A DNA stretch of 13,420 bases from an uncultured bacterium. Its GTDB lineage: Bacteria > Actinomycetota > Coriobacteriia > Coriobacteriales > Coriobacteriaceae. The stretch covers positions 1 to 13,420 of the forward strand of contig CAJMRP010000053.1 of assembly GCA_905215765.1 (NCBI GenBank). The letters run 5' to 3'. Positions within the stretch are counted from its first letter, which is position 1, and the number at the start of each line of letters is the position of its first letter. Under the pieces are notes generated by a model, which saw only the letters and a list, made by a program, of their open reading frames with translations, ran no database searches and was not told the DNA's origin. Positions 1 to 6,304 of this stretch are shown here, piece by piece. A program made the translations under genes and the position numbers.

Positions 1-666
1 CCGGGATACGTCGGCTACGACGAGGGCGGCCAGCTCACCGAGGCCGTGCGCCGTCGTCCGTACTCCGTGATCTTGCTCGACGAGATGGAGAAGGCTCACC
101 CGGATGTCTTCAACGTGCTGCTGCAGGTGCTTGACGACGGCCGTCTGACCGACGGTCAGGGTCGCCAGGTGTCCTTCAAGAACACGATTATCATCATGAC
201 GAGCAACGTGGGCTCCAAGGCTATCGCCGAGCTTTCGGGCAAGGACGAGGAGGAGATGCGCCATCAGGTCGACGCGGCCATGGCTCAGACCTTCCGCCCC
301 GAGTTTCTCAACCGTATCGACGATATCGTGGTGTTCCATCCGCTCGGAATGGCGCAGATCGAGAAGATCGTCGACATCCAGCTCGCCGACGTCCGCGCGC
401 GTCTGGCCAAGGAGCGCATGACGCTTGCCATCACCCCGGCGGCCAAGCAGATGCTCGCCGTGGGCGGCTTGGACCCGGTCTTTGGCGCCCGTCCGCTCAA
501 GCGTCTGGTTCAGCGCGAGGTCGTGGATGCCATCGCCGCCGCTATCATCGATGGCACGGTGCGTGAGGGCGATCAGGTGACGGTCGATGTCGACAAGGAC
601 GGCGGCTTTACCGTCGTGTGCGACAACACGCCGGCGGCCACCTACGAGGTCCCCGACGCCGAGTAG
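1..666 (+). CDS. clpB: ClpB-type ATP-dependent disaggregase, C-terminal part (5' end outside window)
   Basis: This is the C-terminal 221 residues of a Hsp100/Clp unfoldase, open from the first base. The visible part begins inside the second AAA+ domain with the aromatic pore loop (GYVGY, nt 4-18). Then come EGGQLTEAVRRRPYS, Walker B (VILLDE, nt 67-84), sensor 1 (MTSN), the arginine-finger region (FRPEFLNRID, Arg codon 313-315) and sensor 2 (GARPLKR, nt 481-501). The small C-terminal domain (VQREVVDAIAAAIIDGTV) ends normally. Wording such as IVDIQLADVRARLA and LDPVFGARPLKRLVQRE matches ClpB better than ClpC, as I remember the families. The M-domain that would settle this lies upstream of the window. 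ClpB extracts proteins from aggregates in the cytosol together with DnaK. An intrinsic terminator follows 44 bp after the stop. Confidence 0.86.
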   Translation, partial: PGYVGYDEGGQLTEAVRRRPYSVILLDEMEKAHPDVFNVLLQVLDDGRLTDGQGRQVSFKNTIIIMTSNVGSKAIAELSGKDEEEMRHQVDAAMAQTFRPEFLNRIDDIVVFHPLGMAQIEKIVDIQLADVRARLAKERMTLAITPAAKQMLAVGGLDPVFGARPLKRLVQREVVDAIAAAIIDGTVREGDQVTVDVDKDGGFTVVCDNTPAATYEVPDAE

Positions 667-710
667 GTTTTGGGCCATGCCTTAAAATCTGCCTTTTGAG
701 CCGAACGCCA

Positions 711-746
711 AGGGCGGCGGATCCGATTGGGTCCGCCGCCCTTTTT
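711..746 (+). terminator. Rho-independent terminator after clpB
   Basis: A perfect 11-bp GC-rich stem (AGGGCGGCGGA at 711-721, TCCGCCGCCCT at 732-742) can be extended by three more pairs, one of them G-T, to a GATT tetraloop. A run of T at 742-746 follows. It lies just after the clpB stop codon and before the Shine-Dalgarno sequence of the next small gene. Confidence 0.9.
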
Positions 747-798
747 CGTGCGACAATCGATGGTGTTAAACGTGAGTACATGGCAAGGAGCTATGCAG

Positions 799-993
799 AT
801 GAAAGACGAGAACAAGACGAACGCACCGGCGGCTGAGGCAGCGCCCGCCGCACCCAAGCTTGCACCTAAGCCGGCGCCCAAGCCGCGCGACCCCTACATC
901 CGTGCCGAGAACGAGGACGACGACGGCTACGATCCCTACAGCGATCGCCGCCCCGAGCGCGAGCCGCTGTTCGAAGCCGACCCCTGGCGCTAG
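799..993 (+). CDS. Small disordered acidic protein, 64 aa, function unknown
   Basis: I chose the ATG at 799 because AAGGAG (785-790) lies 8 nt upstream. An ATG at 793 is only 2 nt from that site, and longer in-frame starts fall in or near the clpB terminator. The product starts MKDENKTNAPAAEAAP. It has an Ala/Pro/Lys-rich first half (APKLAPKPAPKPRD) and an acidic, Tyr/Arg-rich second half (NEDDDGYDPYSDRRPEREP) ending in FEADPWR. It contains no cysteine, no hydrophobic segment and no signal peptide, so it is probably an intrinsically disordered cytosolic protein. It follows the clpB terminator and so should be transcribed separately, though I see no clear promoter. I do not recognise the family. 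The good ribosome site and non-random composition argue that it is a real gene. Confidence 0.6.
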   Translation: MKDENKTNAPAAEAAPAAPKLAPKPAPKPRDPYIRAENEDDDGYDPYSDRRPEREPLFEADPWR

Positions 994-1019
994 TTGCATC
1001 AAGTAGCTAATTTGGCGAT

Positions 1020-1061
1020 GATTTTCTGGGACGGGTAGTCAAAAAAGTCCCGTCCCAAATC
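1020..1061. repeat. Extended inverted repeat between the small gene and the ATPase gene
   Basis: The arms TGGGACGGG (1027-1035) and CCCGTCCCA (1049-1057) are perfectly complementary over 9 bp around a 13-nt loop containing AAAAAA. With a 3-nt bulge, outer segments GATTT (1020-1024) and AAATC (1057-1061) can also pair. No T-run follows on either strand, so this is not a standard intrinsic terminator. It may be a DNA-level dyad, an RNA processing structure, or a dispersed intergenic repeat. Confidence 0.5.
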
Positions 1062-1167
1062 GACTGTCCAGGGAGTCGCATTCGAGCTTGGTTGTCCTCT
1101 CAGCCACTCGGCATCCTTCGAGCAGTAATAGTGAAAAAACTTGCCTAAGTGTTAATCAAGTAAGACA

Positions 1168-1229
1168 CAATCTTGCTCTTCAATTAATCAAGAATAGGTA
1201 TAATTTTGATTAGCTAGAGAGCAAGATTG
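1168..1229. repeat. 12-bp perfect inverted repeat flanking the ATPase promoter
   Basis: CAATCTTGCTCT (1168-1179) and AGAGCAAGATTG (1218-1229) are exact reverse complements, centred 50 bp apart, with the TATAAT box at 1199-1204 between them. The right arm ends 7 bp before the ATG and includes the first G of the GGAG ribosome site. A second motif, TAATCAA, occurs at 1153-1159 and 1185-1191, and inverted (TTGATTA) at 1206-1212. The last two copies flank the -10 box, centred 21 bp apart. This looks like an operator set for a dimeric or looping regulator. Confidence 0.55.
1174..1204 (+). promoter_or_regulatory. Putative promoter of the AAA_14/DUF4143 ATPase gene
   Basis: A perfect -10 hexamer TATAAT (1199-1204) sits in an AT-rich stretch 33 bp before the start codon. 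No good -35 exists at 17 bp. TTGCTC at 1174-1179 would need a 19-bp spacer. Transcription would start near 1211, giving a leader of about 26 nt. Confidence 0.55.
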
Positions 1230-1236
1230 GAGAATC

Positions 1237-2589
1237 ATGGCATTCAACGACTTGATCGCCCAGAAAATAAAGGACTTTGAACAGCAGGGGGTTCCGCAGG
1301 TCTTTGAGCGAGACCTTGATCTAGGAAACCCACAGGAGCCAAAGCGCGACAACATCGTAAATGTGATTGTGGGAGCCCGCCGTTGTGGAAAGACGTATCG
1401 CCTGTATCAGGAGATGCAGCGGCTTCAGGGCCGGGGCGTCGAGCTTGACCGGATGCTTTACTTTAATTTTGAGGACGAGCGCTTGCGCCCGTATGAGTCA
1501 TCGCTGCTGGCGGACGTGCTCGACACGTTCTATGCGCTGTATCCTGCTGCTCGAACCGAGGGCGCTTACATTTTCTTTGACGAGATCCAGGAAATTCCCG
1601 AATGGGGTGCGTTTCTGCGGCGTGTAGTCGATACGGAGAAGGCGACCGTCTATGTGACGGGATCTTCTTCTAAGATGCTGTCCTCAGAACTTAAGAGCGA
1701 GTTCAGGGGTCGTTCTCTTATACGGGAGCTTTTTCCGTTGAGTTTTTCGGAATACGTTCGGTATAAGACGGGGAGCGTTTTCGAGCCAGATGCGACCTTT
1801 TCCCCAAGCGATGCAGCGCTGCTTCGACATCATCTGATCGGATATCTTGAACGAGGGGGATTCATCGCGACGCTTGAGCAGACGCCCGCAGACGCGATTC
1901 AGCTGCTACAGGAATATGCTTCGCGAACGGTCGCTATGGACGTCATTGAACGGTACGACGTCAAGAACCCTCGCCTGGCATCGCTGTTCCTAACGCGGTG
2001 TATGGCATCTTCGGGACGAGAGCTGTCGGTGAACAAAGTGTACAACGAGTTCAAGAGCAGGCAGATACCCGTCAGTCGTAATTCGCTCAGCGACTTACTT
2101 GAGTATTACGAGGATGCCTATCTGCTGTTCTCCGTGCCGGAGTTCACGCGTTCACTGGCAAATAACATGCGGTCTGCGTCAAAGGTCTACGCTGTCGATC
2201 CTGCGATGTTTGGAGCATTCTCTCCCGCATCAGCATTGGACCAGGGCCAGAGGCTCGAGACCGCAGTGTTCAATGCGCTAAGAAGAAGGACTCCCGCGGT
2301 GAGGACCGGCTCGGTCTGCCGCCTGCTGATCAAAGAGAAGAGCAAAAGCCATGAGGTGGACTTTGTGGCTGGGGACGCGCTTCTCATGCGGGCTTATAGC
2401 CTGATTCAGGTGAGTGCGGATATGGCAAGTGAGAAAACGCGCGAGCGCGAAATTGCCGCGCTTGATGCCTCGATGGCCCAGTTTGATCTTGGCGAGTCGG
2501 CAATCGTTACCATGGATGAACAGACCGATATTCCATGCGAGCACGGTGTGGTACACGTTATGCCCGCATGGAAGTGGCTCCTTGCCTAA
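1237..2589 (+). CDS. AAA family ATPase with DUF4143-type C-terminus
   Basis: This 450-residue protein has the architecture of the AAA_14 plus DUF4143 ATPases common in bacteria and archaea. Visible motifs are Walker A (GARRCGKT, residues 46-53), Walker B (YIFFDEIQ, 111-118, catalytic D115/E116), a sensor-1-like strand VYVTGSSS (138-145), and the signature GRSLIRELFPLSFSEY (158-173). The C-terminal half is the DUF4143 region and includes KSHEVDFVAGD, which resembles a PD-(D/E)XK nuclease core (E..D). The ATG has GGAG (1229-1232) 4 nt upstream. Its biological role is unsettled; members are often orphan, variably present genes. Base composition is visibly less GC-rich than its neighbours, with codons such as ATA, AGA, AGG and CGA, which suggests acquisition. 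It is a single-gene unit converging on the membrane-protein gene at 2663, with no clear terminator in the 73-bp gap. Confidence 0.85.
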   Translation: MAFNDLIAQKIKDFEQQGVPQVFERDLDLGNPQEPKRDNIVNVIVGARRCGKTYRLYQEMQRLQGRGVELDRMLYFNFEDERLRPYESSLLADVLDTFYALYPAARTEGAYIFFDEIQEIPEWGAFLRRVVDTEKATVYVTGSSSKMLSSELKSEFRGRSLIRELFPLSFSEYVRYKTGSVFEPDATFSPSDAALLRHHLIGYLERGGFIATLEQTPADAIQLLQEYASRTVAMDVIERYDVKNPRLASLFLTRCMASSGRELSVNKVYNEFKSRQIPVSRNSLSDLLEYYEDAYLLFSVPEFTRSLANNMRSASKVYAVDPAMFGAFSPASALDQGQRLETAVFNALRRRTPAVRTGSVCRLLIKEKSKSHEVDFVAGDALLMRAYSLIQVSADMASEKTREREIAALDASMAQFDLGESAIVTMDEQTDIPCEHGVVHVMPAWKWLLA

Positions 2590-2662
2590 TCATCTATGGA
2601 CCTGTGGGGTCAGGACCTCCTGGCTCCTTCATCACAGTTGGGGAGCACCTTGCTGCGCCAGG

Positions 2663-4150
2663 CTAGTCCTGGGCTTTGATGCTCGGCAGGAGAATCTGGG
2701 CGAGGTAGTCGGTCTCGAGTTTGGTCGCGGCGTCGGCCTTGCCGTCTTTACCGACCAGGTCGTTTTTGATCTGGCTGTATGTGTAGCGGTTGCCGGTCGT
2801 CAGCTCGACAAGCTCAATGGCCGTGTCCATGGGGTAGGTTGACACGGGGTTCTGCGTCCGTCCGTTGATGGTCTGGGGCACCACGTACGGATAGACGGGG
2901 CCGCTGGCGTAGACGGTATAACCGTTGCCTAGATTGGCCGCGCCCAAAACCGTATCGCCTTCATCGGGCGTAAAGCTCTCGCCCTCGCGCACCGCGACGA
3001 GCGTCACGAGCGGCGTATTGGCGTCGTCGCCCAGATAGATGCATAGCGTGCTTCCGTTTTGCCAAGTTGCGACCTTGCCGTACCACTCGACGGGAATATC
3101 GAGCTGGTAGAGGTCGGTTGCCTTGTGGCGAGCGTCAGCATCACGGGACGCCTGTGCCTTTTGCGCGCTCACGGCATTGACGGCGGCGTCGCGCCGCGCG
3201 GTTGCTGCCTGCTGGAGCACTTTGGCAGCCGCGGCGGAGCTCGCACCGCCCTCCTCGGCATACTTGGCGGCGGCATCGATCTGGTCGTCAGTCACCGTGT
3301 CGGCCGAAGGCACCTTGAGCTTAAAGGTGGCCTGGGCACTTAAATCCTGTCCATCGCTCTTAACGGTGACCTGCGTCTTGGTGGTCGGGACGGTATAGAT
3401 GGTACCGTCGGCTGCGATGGGGGACCCAGCGATGGAGAGCGTATAGTCACCGGGCAGCAGCTTGATGCCGCGACCGTGCTCGTCAACGTAGAGCGTTTCG
3501 CTCACAGAAGAGCCGTCGGAGTCCTGGCCGCTCACCTGCACGGGGATCTTTGAGCCGGTGGAGCAGTCGAGCCCCGCGGCATGTACGCCAATTTGCACCG
3601 ACATCATGGTATGGGCGTTTGCGGCAACCACGGCGGCCTGCTCTTGTTGGTATCCGTTCCAAGCCGCATAGCCCGCGCCGCCGGCGACGAGCGCGACGGC
3701 AACAACGCCTGCCACCATCAGGTTGCGTCGCTGGGGCGACATCTTGCGGTGACGGGCCTCGGCCTCATGTGCCGAGGGAACGGACGGCAGGGGAATATCG
3801 CCCATGGCGATGGTCTCGTCCACGGCAGGCGCGGAGCCCAGGCCGGGAAGCTCGCGGGTGAGCGAGTCGTCGGCAGGCAAGCTGCCAAGCAGGACGGTCT
3901 CTTCTCCCGAGTCGGATTCCGGCTGGTCGTCGCCCTTGCTATCGTCCGCTTCGGCTTCGGATTCGTCAGGAGTGTCTTTGGCGTCGCTGCTTTCGTGCTC
4001 AGTGTCTTCGTGCGCCTCGTCCTGCGCGTCGACGGCCGAATCGCTCAACGAGAGCTCGTCTAGCGCAATCCGGTCAAGGCTCTCCAGGGCCTCGGCACAA
4101 GCTTGTGCATCCTGGGCCGCATCCTCGCGGCCACGCGTCTCATCGCTCAT
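2663..4150 (-). CDS. Single-pass membrane-anchored protein with acidic cytoplasmic N-terminus
   Basis: I chose the ATG at 4148-4150 (MSDETRG) because GGGGG lies 4 nt upstream; an in-frame ATG at 4201 lacks one. The 495-residue product starts with about 135 acidic, Ser/Ala-rich disordered residues. These include two look-alike motifs, EETVLLGSLP (83-92) and DETIAMGDIP (111-120). A basic stretch (RHRKMSPQRR) precedes one transmembrane helix (about 144-164), so the N-terminus should be inside and the rest outside. The exterior part has a beta-rich region (LLPGDYTLSIAG), an Ala-rich helical linker, and a C-terminal domain beginning LYQLDIPVEWYGKVATW. That domain resembles one I associate with Coriobacteriia surface proteins (DIPxxWxGKV). 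No enzymatic motif is visible. A role in sensing or binding at the cell surface is inference. Confidence 0.78.
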   Translation of the reverse strand: MSDETRGREDAAQDAQACAEALESLDRIALDELSLSDSAVDAQDEAHEDTEHESSDAKDTPDESEAEADDSKGDDQPESDSGEETVLLGSLPADDSLTRELPGLGSAPAVDETIAMGDIPLPSVPSAHEAEARHRKMSPQRRNLMVAGVVAVALVAGGAGYAAWNGYQQEQAAVVAANAHTMMSVQIGVHAAGLDCSTGSKIPVQVSGQDSDGSSVSETLYVDEHGRGIKLLPGDYTLSIAGSPIAADGTIYTVPTTKTQVTVKSDGQDLSAQATFKLKVPSADTVTDDQIDAAAKYAEEGGASSAAAAKVLQQAATARRDAAVNAVSAQKAQASRDADARHKATDLYQLDIPVEWYGKVATWQNGSTLCIYLGDDANTPLVTLVAVREGESFTPDEGDTVLGAANLGNGYTVYASGPVYPYVVPQTINGRTQNPVSTYPMDTAIELVELTTGNRYTYSQIKNDLVGKDGKADAATKLETDYLAQILLPSIKAQD

Positions 4151-4268
4151 ATATCCCCCAATGCAATATCGGCTCAACACTGTACCCAAAAATGGAGCCA
4201 TATAAAGCGCGTGCGAAATATAAGATCCGATTTAACTCGAGCGCATCGTTCGGCCGCATCCTCGCGGC
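4115..4268. repeat. 17-bp quasi-palindrome present twice, in the gene start and its upstream region
   Basis: GGCCGCATCCTCGCGGC occurs exactly at 4115-4131, inside the first codons of the membrane-protein gene, and at 4252-4268, about 100 bp upstream of its start. Each copy is a small dyad (GGCCGC, 6-nt loop, GCGGC). The feature spans both copies. Confidence 0.6.
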
Positions 4269-4270
4269 AG

Positions 4271-4309
4271 CAAAAGGCCCCCGGAACGCGAACGAATCAC
4301 ATTCCGGGG
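4271..4309 (-). terminator. Rho-independent terminator of the tetR-DUF5692 operon
   Basis: Read on the minus strand, CCCCGGAA (4309-4302), a 15-nt loop and TTCCGGGG (4286-4279) form an 8-bp stem followed by GCCTTTTG. It lies 72 bp beyond the stop codon of the membrane-protein gene at 4382-5389 and upstream of the next minus-strand gene, as expected for the end of that operon. Confidence 0.72.
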
Positions 4310-4381
4310 ACATGCAATACGTTGCATTGCGCGGAGTCGGCCAGGCGGCTTCACATTCAAGCGGCGTTTGCGTCAGGCGCG

Positions 4382-5389
4382 TTACTCGGCGTGAGCGTAA
4401 TCAACCTTGGCGCGGCGAGCGGTAGCCTTCTCCCAATCGCTGGTGCCCTCAAAGACATCCTGCTTGTAGGGATTGCGGCCGAGCTTCTTGGCGCGGTAGG
4501 CGATATAGATGATCGCGGCGACGTTGGCGATCAGCGCGGCAATCGAGACCGCGGTGGCGGCGCCGGGGTCGAGCGTGGAGTGGGTCACAAAGATGGACTC
4601 CTCCTGGAAGTACGGGAACACCTGGGCGAACATGCACCAAATGGCCAGCGTAAAGGCGCGGTTTTGGATCCAGCCGCCCTTGTTCCAGATAAAGGCGGCG
4701 ACGGTGGGCGCCAGCAGCAGCGCAAAGCCGCAGAACCAGGAGTGGGTGGGCAGGCAGTTGTAGGTGTAGCAGAAGTTCCAGATATCGTAGGCGATGATGT
4801 AGACCCAGGTCATGTCGGGCCACAGCATGTCGGTCTGATCCTCGGAGGCGTAGACGCTCCACCAACCGGTCATGCAGAAGATGTTGATGATACCGGCGAT
4901 GCCGTTGAACACGTTGTTCCAGCCGGCCAGCTGCGTAGCACCTTCGGAGGTGACCCAGGTGGACTCGCCCAGGACAAAGAAGTGGTAGGCGCTCTCGAAG
5001 TCGGACACGACGGCGATCATGATGTTGATGGCGACGATCACAAACGGCCATGCGCGGAACCAATGCGCCTTGCCGATCTTTCCCCACTGGTACTTAATGG
5101 CAATAAAGCCCCAGCAACCGGCCAGCGCAGCGTATACCTTGGCGTAGTGGAACCAGCTGTTCTGGTACACATGGGTGGGGTTGGTGAGCGCCCACTCGGC
5201 ACCCTGCGAAACGCCGATGGCGATGGCGACGCAGTAGATGGTCATGGCCAGCGGAGCCACGCCAAAGATGATTGCCGCGCCCAGCTTAGTGCGGCGGCCG
5301 ACCTCGTTGAGCACGATGAGGCCAATAAAGACCATGGCCCAGCCGGCCCAGTGGATAAGGGTATCGCTACCCCAAACATCGAACAGCAT
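4382..5389 (-). CDS. Polytopic membrane protein, DUF5692-like
   Basis: This 335-residue integral membrane protein starts at ATG 5389-5387 with AAAGGAG 6 nt upstream. About nine hydrophobic segments are visible, near residues 11-29, 36-60, 83-99, 112-129, 160-180, 193-212, 219-235, 245-261 and 277-299. A charged cytoplasmic tail follows (KKLGRNPYKQDVFEG). It is rich in Trp, Tyr and Phe, especially in and between helices (GWWSVYA, TWVYIIAYDIWNFCYTY). The overall pattern matches my memory of DUF5692 proteins, which have no established function. There is no ATP-binding, transporter-signature or heme-ligand pattern I can name. It lies 63 bp downstream of the TetR gene on the same strand, so co-transcription is likely. 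It may be a transport or membrane partner of the divergent oxidoreductase; that is inference. Confidence 0.8.
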   Translation of the reverse strand: MLFDVWGSDTLIHWAGWAMVFIGLIVLNEVGRRTKLGAAIIFGVAPLAMTIYCVAIAIGVSQGAEWALTNPTHVYQNSWFHYAKVYAALAGCWGFIAIKYQWGKIGKAHWFRAWPFVIVAINIMIAVVSDFESAYHFFVLGESTWVTSEGATQLAGWNNVFNGIAGIINIFCMTGWWSVYASEDQTDMLWPDMTWVYIIAYDIWNFCYTYNCLPTHSWFCGFALLLAPTVAAFIWNKGGWIQNRAFTLAIWCMFAQVFPYFQEESIFVTHSTLDPGAATAVSIAALIANVAAIIYIAYRAKKLGRNPYKQDVFEGTSDWEKATARRAKVDYAHAE

Positions 5390-5407
5390 GCTGCTCTCCT
5401 TTCACAC

Positions 5408-5447
5408 GCCCGCGGCCCCTCTTCTGATCGCGGGCAGTTTGGCCAAA
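5408..5447. repeat. Intercistronic hairpin and palindrome between tetR and the membrane-protein gene
   Basis: GCCCGCG (5408-5414) and CGCGGGC (5429-5435) form a 7-bp stem with a 14-nt loop. The 10-bp perfect palindrome TTTGGCCAAA lies next to it at 5438-5447, 5 bp past the tetR stop. No T-run follows the stem on the minus strand. It could lower, process or stabilise the downstream message rather than terminate it. The palindrome could be a protein site. Confidence 0.45.
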
Positions 5448-5452
5448 TGTCG

Positions 5453-6115
5453 TCAGTTCTGGGGCTTGCGCTCCGGATACTTGGCGGTATAGCCCTCGAT
5501 GTGGAGTGTCGAGGCGATGATTTCCTTGACCGTCTCGTCGGGCACATCGGGGTGTGTGCGGATATACATCAACAACCCCATGATGAGGGTGTAGAACGTT
5601 TCGTAGACATGGTCGATGCGTAGCTCATGATGGGCGACAAAATCCACCACGGTGGTGTCGCAGATATACTGCGCCACGCGCTGGACCACGTTGTGCAAAA
5701 AGCCGCCGTAGAGCGCGCCGCTGCTCGAGGTGAGCGTACTCGGCAGCTCGTGGCCGCTGACGACCAGACGCTTGAAGAGCGGGGCGACGGTGTCGAGTGC
5801 GCCCTCGATATCACCGACGATGCGGCTGGCATTCCACTGCTCGAGCTCGGCGATAAAACCGTCGATCGCCTCGTCCATGACGGCGGTGACGGCGGCGTCC
5901 ATGTCGGCGAAGTAGTGGTAGAACAGCGAGCGTGTGCAGCCGGCCCGCTTGGTCACGGCCGAGACGGATAGATGGGACACGCCCAGCTCGGAGCTTACGG
6001 TGCGCACGGCATCGAGGATCTCGCGACGGCGTTCGTCGCCCGTCAGGCGCTTTGTCGCGCTATCGGAAGCAGGGACGGCATCGACCACAGAGGTATCTGC
6101 TGTGTTGTTGCCCAT
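5453..6115 (-). CDS. TetR/AcrR family transcriptional regulator
   Basis: The 220-residue protein has an N-terminal extension of about 25 residues and then a TetR DNA-binding domain: GDERRREILDAVRTVSSELG, and the helix-turn-helix at about 49-69 (LSVSAVTKRAGCTRSLFYHYF) with the family-typical LFYHYF ending. The remainder is a divergent helical ligand-binding and dimerisation domain. The start (ATG 6115-6113) follows AAAGGCGG with a 6-nt gap. It leads a minus-strand operon with the DUF5692-like gene and is divergent from the FAD oxidoreductase gene. The intergenic region carries two palindromes of the size TetR dimers bind. It is the obvious candidate regulator of both directions and of itself. 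The ligand is unknown. Confidence 0.9.
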   Translation of the reverse strand: MGNNTADTSVVDAVPASDSATKRLTGDERRREILDAVRTVSSELGVSHLSVSAVTKRAGCTRSLFYHYFADMDAAVTAVMDEAIDGFIAELEQWNASRIVGDIEGALDTVAPLFKRLVVSGHELPSTLTSSSGALYGGFLHNVVQRVAQYICDTTVVDFVAHHELRIDHVYETFYTLIMGLLMYIRTHPDVPDETVKEIIASTLHIEGYTAKYPERKPQN

Positions 6116-6142
6116 ATCTTGCCGCCTTTCATCCTCTTTTGC

Positions 6143-6157
6143 CTGACCGTTCGCCTA
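6143..6157. promoter_or_regulatory. Degenerate third operator-like copy in the tetR leader
   Basis: CTGACCGTTCGCCTA matches the palindrome TTGACGGTTCGTCAA at 11 of 15 positions. It lies 28 bp upstream of the tetR start, centred 31 bp from palindrome 1. It has lost most of its dyad symmetry, so it may be a weak or decayed site. Confidence 0.3.
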
Positions 6158-6163
6158 ACAGTC

Positions 6164-6194
6164 TTGAATATTGTTGACGGTTCGTCAATACTAT
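6164..6194 (+). promoter_or_regulatory. Tentative promoter of the oxidoreductase-hypA operon
   Basis: TTGAAT (6164-6169) and TACTAT (6189-6194) are separated by 19 bp, longer than ideal. With this assignment palindrome 1 would fill the spacer and palindrome 2 would cover the start of transcription, a classic repressor layout. I could not assign a convincing promoter for tetR on the minus strand. Confidence 0.35.
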
Positions 6195-6214
6195 TTTTGA
6201 CACAATGTCAACAA
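6171..6214. promoter_or_regulatory. Tandem palindromic operators between divergent tetR and oxidoreductase genes
   Basis: TTGACGGTTCGTCAA (6174-6188) and TTGACACAATGTCAA (6197-6211) are both 15-bp palindromes of the form TTGACR-NNN-YGTCAA with perfect 6-bp arms, centred 23 bp apart. The outer edges TTGTTGAC (6171-6178) and GTCAACAA (6207-6214) are also perfect inverses, making a dyad of dyads. Size, symmetry and position between a TetR gene and its divergent neighbour make these the probable TetR binding sites. Confidence 0.75.
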
Positions 6215-6304
6215 TGGCGGGTGAACGGCATGGGGGCATGCCCGGCCTGCAAAAAAAGAGGGGCGCTGCGGCCTCGTCGGGCTGCGGCAAGAGAAGGGAC
6301 AACC

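Noticed and set aside
1168..1229. The 12-bp inverted repeat as terminal repeats of a small transposable element
   Set aside because: The enclosed DNA contains the gene's own -10 box, there are no flanking target duplications, and the right arm merges with the ribosome site. Regulation is the simpler reading.
2590..2662. A bidirectional terminator between the convergent ATPase and membrane-protein genes
   Set aside because: Only weak 4-5 bp stems (for example GCTCC/GGAGC) without T-runs are visible, so I did not list one.
4103..5623. 506-codon open frame on the plus strand, antisense to the DUF5692-like gene
   Set aside because: It is opposite a well-supported membrane protein with its own ribosome site, and its product is Gly/Asp/His-rich shadow sequence. 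It also crosses a terminator and two gene boundaries.
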